64,000 nt of DNA from Gymnogyps californianus (lineage: Eukaryota > Chordata > Aves > Accipitriformes > Cathartidae): assembly GCF_018139145.2 (NCBI RefSeq), contig NC_059481.1, positions 12,140,368 through 12,204,367 of the forward strand. Direction: 5' to 3'. The notes beneath the pieces are model-generated. The model was not told where the DNA came from and made no database searches. It worked only from the letters and a program-made list of their open reading frames with translations. A program made the translations under genes and the position numbers. This document shows, one piece after another, positions 1 through 37,000 of the stretch. Each line of letters opens with the position of its first letter. Within the stretch, counting starts at the first letter, position 1.

Positions 1-1109
1 AAGTAAAGCAGTTCTTCTGCAGCCTCATAACCACGGCTCCCAGATATCTGTTCAGCCCCTGTGCGTCATGGCCCACGAGAGGAGCTCACCATCCACCTGC
101 ACTTGCTTTTCAACTAGTCATTTGTAGCTTTTAAAGTCTCTTGCTTTTTTCCCAGCTGGCTGTGCTAAATAACAGGGCTGGGTAACCACCTTAAAAGGGA
201 TATGCTGTCCCTGTCACAGACTACTTTTCCTTCCTTTCTTGATCATTTGCCATCCTCACTCCCACCTCAGTTCAGCTGCCCAGACCCCGCGCAACCCTTG
301 AAATCAGTGACCTCCCTACAGCCATAAACAGAGTTTCACTTCTTGCATTTATCTTTGCCAGACTAAGGTCAGAAGAAAATATGTCTTCATCTGACAAATC
401 TCCAGGATTAACTGGTTTCTTTCCTGGAGTACTTCCTACACACCAAAAAGCATCTGGCAATCACATCTGTCCACTTCATCTTTTAGCTTCCTTGTCTGGT
501 GCTTCTCAACACCCTTTTGCTTCAGTGGTCGCAGAGGCCAGTGCAGCCCCTCTGGGAGGGCTGAGGGAGGCCTGACAGTGACCATCATTACTGTTTGCAG
601 CACTGCTGTTATGCCAGCACAATCAGGCATGTTGTCTCTTTTTTGCCATATTAAATAATCAAGAAAAAAAAAACCAAACCAAACCAAAGAAAGTACCTCC
701 AACCACGTTTTGTACTTTGGTGCTTTTTCCTGCCGTTTCCATTTTCCCTTCTTGCTACAAACTGATTATTTACTCATCAAGTAACCTATAGCTGTTACTA
801 AACAGCTATTAACTAAGCTGCTACTTATAGCAACCAGTTAGTAAAGGAGGTGAGAAAATCCCACGGAGTACTCATCTGCCTCAGCAGACAGCTGCATACT
901 GGTATAAAAACTTGGCTATGCCTCCATTGCTTTTTACTAAAACAGGAATAATAGTATTTCCCTACTTCACAGTTGGTTTGTAGTATATTGAATTTAGAAC
1001 AGTTAAAAGCAGAGACATGTAGACACAGAGTACTTAAACGGGTCTGTGATGAAAAAGTGTATCCAAATGCAAGCCTGACTACTCTTTCTTCCTTCTTTTT
1101 TTCCTAAAG
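1..1109. other. Intron of SLC12A1 (3' part), no exon seen
   Basis: This stretch precedes the first visible SLC12A1 exon and should be the 3' part of the intron upstream of it. I looked for the preceding NKCC2 exon (TM6-TM7 and the glycosylated extracellular loop) and did not find it. The only low-complexity element is an A-rich tract with CCAAA units at about 661-690. The end (1085-1109) is a T/C-rich polypyrimidine tract ending in AAAG, the acceptor of the next exon. Confidence 0.6.
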
Positions 1110-27837
<26,728 letters not shown>

Positions 27838-28925
27838 GAAAACATCAGTGCCTAGAATATCCCTTGCTTGATTTCAATACCTACATTTTTAATGGCAGTG
27901 ATTTATTAAAGACACACTTATCTAATACAGATCTAAAACTTCACTAATTGACAGAAATTTTTTCAAAAATCTAAAGCAACACAGTGAAGAATTAGACAAA
28001 AAAAAAAAAAGTAAATGTCCCTGCTGGTGTTACACTCCAGTACAGGCAAAAGAAGGAAAAATCTATCTATCTATCTCACATGAGACAGCAAATATTTTGA
28101 ACACACAAAAAAGAAATTCCACTAATTTTATAAAGTATTGAAAATGCTTTTGCTATTTATCCTAGAAAGCCAAAATTAACCGCTACAATACAAAATGCAT
28201 AAAATCTATAAATAAATACTTCTTTCAAATTGTACTGTAATAGTTGCTAATAGACACACAGGAGGATTACAATGAAATGCACCAACTTGGGAAAGAGAAA
28301 AAAAACCTGTACAGTATCCCTCAGGTCAAAGTCATAAACTGATATAATGCAAGCAGAATACCTGTGATGCTGTTTAATTATAATATTGCCAAATTAAGAC
28401 CTACGCCTATAGCAGATACTTTTACCTAAATTGTTCTGCTAATTTATATTAATTCTAATGCTTCTAATTAACTGACAAACAAAAAAGTTACATATATAAA
28501 AATCTGGACTCTATATGACAAGACTTGATAATGAATTTTCAAGCTCTGACATGGAATGGAATGTATGATTGCAATAATTAAATGTGGTAAGTAAATTTCA
28601 CAAAGAAATTAGTGAAATACTAAATATTCTGACAATTTTTGCTATGAATGTTAGGGTTAATATAATCTGACATGATACTTTGGGATAATACGTACAGTGA
28701 TTTATGTGATTAGAAAACAACAAAAACTCCATTAGCTGAGTTGAATGTCTCATTTTTTGATTTATATAAAATATTTCTCTTATTTTTAGACTTTCTAAAT
28801 AATATTCATTATACACTAACTTAAAATAAAGGAAATCCATTAAGTTGTGTAATTTTTCTGTTTTCTGTTCTGCAACATTATAGTACTTATAATTTCAGCT
28901 ATCAATAAAAGTAGCTTCTCTTTTT
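27838..28925 (+). other. SLC12A1: Probable SLC12A1 3' UTR
   Basis: AT-rich sequence between the stop codon and the best polyadenylation signal. It has a short CTAT tetranucleotide repeat at about 28062-28076 and an earlier AATAAA near 28211 that could yield a shorter UTR. The extent is inferred from signals only. Confidence 0.5.
28904..28909 (+). terminator. SLC12A1: Candidate polyadenylation signal AATAAA for SLC12A1
   Basis: AATAAA about 1.07 kb after the stop, followed by a T-rich stretch and TATGTGT downstream, a good cleavage-site context. Alternative AATAAA-type hexamers lie near 28211 and 28826. Confidence 0.5.
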
Positions 28926-31900
28926 AATGGGGAAAGCTATATCCTATGTGTAAGCATTATTTAAATTAAAGACCGTAGCTAATTTAATTACTGTAGTTCT
29001 GCAACTCCTTTGCAGAGATCAACTGAAATCTAAGCCCCAGGAAAGCCAGGGGACCCTGAATTTCACTAAATGTTTATTTTAAAGCAGGACTCAGCTTCCA
29101 TCTTTGCTTGAATTATTAGAATTTAACTTGCGGAGGATCTAGCACTCCATCTCAAAAAATGACAAATATTTGATATTCATATTTTTCCAAGTTCAACAGC
29201 AGCAACTGAGAACATGGTAATGTAGCCCAAGAATCCACCTTTTATTTTCTCCGTCTATTAAAGGCAGGATATGAAATACTGGTATTTTCTCATAATGTTC
29301 TTCCTTCGCTCCTTCTTACACATTTACAACCACGTTGAAGGATCATTTTGCAGTTTAACTGCATGACACAGATATACGAGTTTCCTAGATATACTAGGCT
29401 TCCTGCACAGCTCTGAGCAAGCCAAACCTCATATTCTGCACCTGCAAAACAGGGAGATTCTTCTCATCCTTCGCAGAGAAGTCAGCAATGATACAGGAGC
29501 TTGTTACATGCTGTCAGGCCCTTCCACCTTTGTAGAATTGCAATGGCCATCATCCTTTCCACCTCACTTCAGACACCAAACAGGTACAATCTGTAAGTGG
29601 TACCCAGACAGTCAATGCAAAGAAAAAGAGCTTTTAGGGAGCCTCCACTTAGGCCTTCTGTAAGTGTGTTTCTTACCACAATCTGTGGAAGGACCTGGGG
29701 GAATTACACACCTGCATTAAGCCCTTCCATTATGTACACGAGTGGGGATTGTTTCCTAAATATTCCCCAGTACTGTAATTCTCAATCTACAGGGAACATC
29801 GACCCAACCTGATTCAGGGGACCTAAGCAGATCCCAAAAGAGAAGGAGTACAATATGAACCAGCAATGGCACTTTCAATACTATTCACACTTCCGTCTCA
29901 CAAACACATCGCTGTGGGCATTGCAACAATAAATCCCAAGAGGTACGTTTCTAAATGAACAGCAATCAAAAACTAAGTACTAACATACACATTTCTGTAA
30001 AACTCCTTGCTTAGACTACAGTGATTAATTAGAAGATGTAGCCACACAACAATGTTATGGGATCTATAACAAGCAGCACAAACTCTAGATGCAACAGTGC
30101 TTAACTACCTGAAAGTGTTATTTCCACAAATTCACAAGTAATTTCAACACAGCAGTTTCCTAGGAGCTTCTGTTTCTTGTTCCTCACCACGATTTCTGAA
30201 GTGTGTGCAAGACCAATTTGGAGAGCATACTAATTACGGACTATCTTAAATTGCAACTTCAATTGCAAAAGTTTGTTAGTCCACCTACCTCCTTTCCCAC
30301 TCTGTAACAGACACTTCCTCTTTTATATAAATTATGCATAAAACAACTCCTGAATTTTAATCACCATGTTAGTAACTGAATTCTAATTACAGGTTTGACA
30401 TCTCTAGAAAAAAATACGGCTCTAAAGCTGTCTAGCGCATTTTGACCTTGTATCACACTACCAACTCTGCAGGTTTATATAATCTAGGGTTGATTTGATC
30501 AGCCACAACAAAAGCAAGCATAGATAAGGTGACCAGGGACATCTAAGTGTGAAAATACCGTTGCTATGAAGCAAGAACAAAGAATATTTTGAGTCGTCTT
30601 CAAAAGTCTAGGCATCATGCACAGCTAAGCTTGTGCCTAAGGGCCTGTTAAAATGATCCACTACCGCTCCTCTCATCAGTGAATCTTACCTTTCCCTCCT
30701 AATGTTAGCAGAGCTCCAACAGGTATCACAGAAGGCGTTTCATCATAGTTCAGAGAATACATTTTCCTTAAATCTTTCTAAAACCACTGGCAAGTTGTCC
30801 ATCTTGATCACGTACCCCAAGGGCATAATGCTTAGGAAAGCTAATCGGTGTCCTCACCCAGTGCTCCAGAACAGCATTCTTCCAATATACCTTTCACTAG
30901 ATTTTCAGTCCCCAACAGAGATTAGTTTTGAGGGGGTTTGTTTGTTTGTTAATTTTATTTTTCAATCAGCAATCCAATAGTGCAAGTAGAAAAGCTTGCA
31001 CTAACCAAAAAGGCATCACATTCTGAAGATAAACAGCTGCAACTGCTCAAGCCACATTGTACAGAGCATGCCACTATCATATTTCACACCCAAAGGAGTT
31101 CTCCACTTCATCATCATAATCACAAAGTACAAAGCTCCAGCCACTTAGCATAGTAAATTTCACCAGTCTTAAACCTCTGCAATTTTCATTACATCTTTGA
31201 AAAGTCCTACCAAAAGCCTTCCTGGCTAGGCAAAATATGACAGGCTACCCTTCATTCTTAGAAAACCTGGACAGTCCTCTTTTTCTACGATTCCATGTGG
31301 TATTGCAAGATGTTCTTTAAGGCAAAAGCAGTTCCAGCAACTGATTAGTGGTTCACAAGTAACAGACATGGCAACAGGTAACATGATTTACCACTGAAGT
31401 TGTAGATACGGGGCAAACAGCTACAGCGTTTTAGCTATTACTGACTGATTTAACTCCCCATACCTGTTTGTCACCTCCCCTCTGGCAGAGGTTCCTGACT
31501 TATCAGCAAAGCTGGGAGAACAGAATTTGAGTAACCCGCAGGCTCTTCACCTTGAAGTTCAGTGGTCTCCATCAGGTCATTTAACTGTCGTTGGACTTCA
31601 GTGAAGTGACTGAGGATCGCTCCAAGGTCCTGCTCTCTCTCCCCTGCTACCTGATTGTAACTTTTGTCAGAGGAACAATAAACCCTTGAAGTGCTGCAGC
31701 TGTTTGTCAAATGAGTGACTCAGCCCCCAAGTTACAGATGAGGAAAATCAAGGCTTTGCAACAGTGCAGTTCAGAATACATCAGACCACTGTTTAAACAT
31801 TCATTCTGGTACCTGGCTGGCACAGCCCCTTGCCAGGTACGTAGACCATCGAGGCTGCGCGGCCAGCACTACTGAGGGAACATCTCGCACTGGCCTTGAC

Positions 31901-33574
31901 TCTGCTAGGAAAAATGGAAAACGTAGCTGTACCAGTGCAACAACAAACAAATATAGCAAGTTTTATCCCATATTCTCCACAAATAACAAGAGCAATAACC
32001 CACAGTCACACCACTACTGGAATTTCATCAGAAAAAATTCAGTTTCAAACAAAATAAAACACTAAGGTTGTTCTGGAACAGAGTAAAAAGCAATGGCAAA
32101 ATTCCACAGCCCCCACACCACACAGCAAAACACACGATCAAAAATAGAGCTTCATGATAAATAAACACCCTCACAGCAGCCTTTTAAATTACAAACCTTA
32201 ATCACTGAGAGAGAGACAGCTGTTCTAAGTGAGACTGGGGTGGGGAATCTCTCTTTCAAAGCCACAGTTTTCTTCTAATAAAAATGCTCATTCTAACACC
32301 AAAACTTCAGTGGGAAGAATTTTATGGATTATTACCCCTGAAAGAAGCTCTATGTTTCTGTGTACAACAAAGCAGCCTTCACTCCTACTCTCAATCTAGG
32401 TAAAAGGCAGATAATTTCAATTTATCTCTCTATTTTTTTTCAAAGTCAGGAGGAAATACCCAAGGGAGAGCAGCACTAATCAGCAATCAAGAATGCAGGA
32501 ATGTTGACCAGCTGACTATTTATCTACAGAGCAAACAGCACATTCCCAGGACCAAGGCAAACTTGCCCAGACTTCAAGCATTTATTTTTTTTTCCCTTGT
32601 AAAGATCTGGGCAAAGAAGTGCCACTCGGCTGAGATCTTTCTCCTCGATAATATGTTTGGATGAGTCCTCCTATCTATTATTCATGGACTTTCAGGCTAT
32701 CTTTGACACAGTTTAGAACCCAGCCTGCCTCACCAAGCCAGGCCATTCATAAAATTAGTCCTTTTCTACACTATAACGCAGGATGCAGTTGCAAACTCTA
32801 GAAAGTTCTGCTTGTATAAATAACAATTTATAATTAGATATTCATTTGATACAACTTAAAATCTTATAAACTTCAATTTGTGGATGGCTTATGTCAGAAG
32901 TCATAAAGTATTCTAAGTAGCTTTTTCACATAGGTCTATGATACATACACATTCTCATTCAAACAGTGCATACTATTAAGATGGAAAGTGCTGGACAGCA
33001 ATAAAAGAAATCCCAAATTAGGGCATTCTTCAAAATATTTTTCACAATCGGACTGCAATGTGTAGCAATGGTTTCACTGCCATCTGGCTGTATTTAAAAA
33101 ATGTAACATAGCAAGGAGACAATCACATACACTTTGATCTTTAAAAAAAAAGTCACAAAGAACAGTTGTTTGACAAAATTTAGACCAGCAAACAGAGCTC
33201 CAACTCTGTAGCTATTTTACAAAGAGAAAAATACGTCCATCAGGGTGCTCAAGGGCAAGTTTTGCAACCATTAATGCAATGGGTACTCGTCAGCCCACAG
33301 CACAGAGAACTATGGGGGAATTTAGGGAAGTCCTTCATAGACCAGATGGCAAAAGAGGGCAGTGAATATCAAAATCAAAGGTGGTGAAATGAACGTATTC
33401 TGCTCTGAGACAGAAGAACAAGACAGCCAGAGCACCGATAGGTTTTTCTATCTACAGCCTCGACAAGGAGGGGAAGCAGCTGTTTTCCTTTCATAACGCA
33501 AACGCTTCTGTCATTGCCTGGCACTTTCTGAAGGAGGATACAGGCTACTTGCAGAAAGACAGAAGGCAGCACCG
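28926..33574. other. Intergenic region between SLC12A1 and DUT
   Basis: 4.6 kb with no coding exon, RNA gene or clear transposon. It has a short GTTT repeat at about 30937-30949. A phrase resembling ACAGATGAGGAAA near 31734 hints at an ancient SINE but is too short to call. Because DUT starts just to the right, the last 1-2 kb may contain upstream control elements. Confidence 0.55.
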
Positions 33575-34030
33575 CCGGTACGCTACACGTATTAACGGCC
33601 ACGCCTGCTTGTGCGACCTGGAAGCGGGGCGGAGGGGCGGCCCTCTGAGGGAGCTGCAACAGCCCAGGCCCCCGCTGCGAGGCGGCTCGGCGCTTCTGCC
33701 CCGATTCCCCAGCGCGGCACGCTGACAGGGCCCGCGCTCCGCCCGCCGCCGGCCGTGCAGCCGCAATCGCGTCCCCCGGCAACGCTGAGCGCCCCGCGGG
33801 GCCCGGCCGCCGCTCCACGGCACAGCCACCGCCGTGTCCCGCGGAGGCCCGCGACACCGGGCCGCTGGCGGAGGGGCTGCGCCGCGCCGCATGACAGGTA
33901 GACCCCGGGTAGGGGGAGAAGGGGACGCCGCCGCCCTCTGCCTGCGCCCCAGGAGCCTGTTACCACCGGACAGCGGCGGGGAGCGCCGGGCTGCCTGACG
34001 GCGGCACGCTCCCCAGACGGCGACGGCGTT

Positions 34031-34076
34031 ATGCTGACCCGGCACCTCGGGCGGCTCCTGCAGCCCCGCGGGCGCA
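34031..34076 (+). CDS. DUT: DUT exon 1, mitochondrial leader
   Basis: 15 codons plus one base, [18 protein letters not shown] has G at -3. The donor GTAAGG is followed at once by a G-run cluster (34081-34105). An upstream ATG at 33891 opens a short out-of-frame reading frame if transcription starts before it. Confidence 0.72.
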
Positions 34077-37000
34077 GTAAGGGGGCGGCGGGGGGATTGG
34101 GGGGGAAGCATACGCTGCCCAGCCGCGCTGCGGCCCTGCTCTGCCGCGGGCCGCCCGGCCGCCACCAAGAGGGGCTACGGAGAGCCACAACCGGCGCGTC
34201 CCGCCCGATGCCATGGGGCGGGAACCCGCGCCCCTCAGGGCGGGTCCGGGGAGTTGGGCGCTGAGGAGGAACCGGGCGAGGCCATTCTCACCGGCGAGGG
34301 GTGGCGAGGGTGCACCGCGCAGAGAGCGGCCGGGGATGGAACGATTTCCCCCTCTGTTTCCGCCTTTAGTGGGCCGTGCCGGTTTTCGCGGGCTTTTCGC
34401 TCTCCCCTCACATCGGGTCTCTCTCGCCTTCCCGTCCCCGCTCAGCGATGCCTTCCTCCGAGGCCATCCTGCAGCCATCCCCCAGCAAGAGGCAGAAGGG
34501 CTCGGTGCCCGGGGAGCCCACCGCACGGCTCCGCTTCACTAAGCTGTCCGAGAACGCCTCCACCCCTTCCAGAGGCTCTGCTCGGGCTGCGGGCTACGAT
34601 CTATACAGGTGAGGGTACCCCACCCAGGGGAGCAGCCCACCCCACGCCCCAGCCCAGCCCGTTTCCTCTCAGGGAGAGGTGCTGCCGCCCCGCTCGGCGA
34701 GCCCCTCGGCTCGGGGCTCGGGTGGCTGAGAGGGCCCTCGTGAGGCAGGTCCTCTTGCTGAGCAGAGCCCCTTGGAGAGGCTCGCCGGCCCTGCAGAAGA
34801 GGAGGCCAGAGCTGGCCTGTTCGTTAGCTCCCTTGCTCCTCCATCCCTCTTCCTTCATTTGCAGACAACTGTGGTCCAGTCATGCTGCAGCACCGATTTC
34901 ATCAGGTAGAGATGCAGCCGTTGGCCAGAAGTCAGGCTTGACACATCAGCCTGAGTTGCTGTTGGCACTAGCATTGACTAGGTGCTTCCCTATTGAAAGA
35001 AAAAAATGGTAGTGCATGTGGGCCCTCCTTGCCAGTGCTTATGCTTTTTTGCTTTCCTCGTCGTTGTTGGGTGCTGCCTGCCAAAGGAAGTTGTGGCAGT
35101 TTGATAATGCTCCTTGCTGGAAACCATGTGGGTTGCTGTACAAACTTGGGTTTTGGTTTGCTTGAACTGATAATAACCATTGTTCACAGGTTTTCACTGT
35201 GTTCAGGAATATCTGCAGCTAGGCTTGTGATTGTTGGCATAGTGCTTCTGTGAACAAATACAATCACTAGTTATATCAACTCCACTGTGACCTCCTCTAC
35301 CTTCCCTTTTTTAGTATTACTTAGAATAATCAGCCTGTCTTTTTCTTCCTTTGCCTATCTGACTTTCTTCTGGAAGCTTTGCTTCACCACACTTGACACT
35401 TTTCCTTTGCATTCCTTTTGTCTTACCAGGTTTGGTTTTGTTCTTGTTCCAGTGGTGCACTGTACACCTGGAAAAAGTCCGTTTCACAAAAAAACCTTTC
35501 AGGGCTTCCCAGTGTTTAAAAATCAGTTCTTCATCAAGGCCAAGATATGCTTGCCTTAAACAAGTAGAACTGTCTCACTGTGGTATTGTTACCACTGCCT
35601 TTCATTAAGCCTCCAGTTGGATAGCTTCAGAAAGTTCTTAAAATCTCTCTAGTTTGCAGTTCCCAACAGAATCATGTGAATCGTGAACTTCTGACCTGCT
35701 CAGAAAAAACCCATTGTTGCCTAAAATTTAACTTAATAGATTATTATTTTTGATTACAGCTAGTTCATCTGCTGTAGAAAGCTTAATCAGGAGTGCATTA
35801 TCCTTAAAGTTTCTGCTTTTGCACAACCCCATTCACGTAATGGTTAATTTAAAGTTAAACTTGCATTTTTTGTCTATCTTACCAGTTAAAAAACATATAA
35901 AACTAGCAATCTTAAGACTATGCTGTTCAAATGACACTACTGAAATCTTAAGCTAGCACTATCAAAATGGGAGTATCTTATGGTTTAGGATCTGCATTAG
36001 ATTTTGCAAATCTGTAAATATTTCTTGTATAAATTCCATGGTATAAATTCCCAGCAAGAATAATTCTATGTAATTTTGTACCTTAAGTTACAGAGAAGAA
36101 AATTTTCAAAATATTCTATATAAACTAGTGTTTCTTTCTTTAATGTAGCGCCTATGACTGTGTGATACCACCCATGGAAAAGGCCGTAGTGAAAACAGAC
36201 ATTCAAATTGCACTTCCTTCTGGATGCTATGGCCGAGTAGGTAAGTAAACGGGCTATAAAAAGGCTGCAGAGTCATTGTAGAACAGGTTTAACACCATCT
36301 TCACATTTAGATTCTTCCTCAAGCTTTCAGAACTAGTCTACACAAAAGAAGAGGTGTCACGTGGCTGTGTGATTCATTAAGCCTTGTAATAGACATTTCT
36401 TGTCATATACCTTTGAGGTTTGGTGTATGTCAAATGACAAAACAATGATTAGCGAAAATTTTCATAATCTACATAATCTGCTACTGCATAGGCTATGCAA
36501 TAGTTCATTATTTCTCTGCAGTTTCAGAATTCGAATCACAAAGACCAATAGGTAATGGACATACAGAAAATACACCCCTGAATTTTTAAAAATTAACCCT
36601 GAAGTAAGAGTGTTAGTATAGCAGAATTTGACTACTTTTTGTGACAGAATACTTGAGAGAACCTCTACAAGATATTTTGTTATGTTTTGTGCATTCTTTT
36701 TCTGAATTCTGTATAAATTCTTAAAGTAAAAAAAAAGCAATAGCCACTCCAGTGGAAGAGTGCGATCAGAATTTGCCATGTCCTTTCATCTAAAAGGAGA
36801 ATGCATGTGCATTTCTCTTATCCCAGACAAAGAAAATTTTGAAGAGAGTAACATTTTAGCACCTCATCAAAGTAGGCTAAGGTAAGTAAAAAAAACACAT
36901 GCACATCACTTATCTGGGTATAATATTTCTTAGTGATAGCTAAATACCAAATACTGTTTTCCATCATAACTTGAATGGATTGACCTAATAGTCTTTTGAG

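Larger units (their letters stand above)
33575..34800. promoter_or_regulatory. DUT: CpG island promoter of DUT
   Basis: About 1.2 kb of strikingly GC- and CpG-rich DNA in an otherwise AT-rich window. It covers both DUT start exons. Inside it are an inverted CCAAT box (ATTGG at 34096-34100), a GGGGCGGGAAC element (34214-34224, Sp1/E2F-like) and TTTTCGCGGGC (34383-34393, E2F-like). No TATA box was seen. Such TATA-less, E2F-responsive architecture fits a housekeeping, S-phase gene like DUT. The islands of such genes often fire in both directions, but no transcript on the other strand can be shown here. Long open frames on both strands in the island are composition artefacts. Confidence 0.8.

Noticed and set aside
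670..690. AACCAAACC tract considered as telomere-like
   Set aside because: The units are CCAAA, not CCCTAA, and the tract is short.
31719..31760. Second MIR-like phrase (ACAGATGAGGAAA)
   Set aside because: Only about 13 bases agree, and no flanking parts of the element were found.
33891..33900. CAG|GTAGAC as an alternative donor of an upstream DUT exon
   Set aside because: It resembles a donor, but the reading frame from the ATG at 33891 gives only three residues before the junction, and the exon at 34031 is the better leader.
33375..34526. Several overlapping minus-strand open frames (160-207 codons) in the CpG island
   Set aside because: Overlapping frames on the same strand all rich in Arg/Ala/Gly/Pro are expected from GC-rich DNA with few stop codons. 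A divergent non-coding transcript is possible but no protein is supported.
34254..35012. 252-codon open frame on the plus strand across DUT exon 2 and intron 2
   Set aside because: It is in a different frame from dUTPase, is rich in Pro/Arg/Ala from CpG-island composition, shows no domain and runs straight through a well-supported splice donor.
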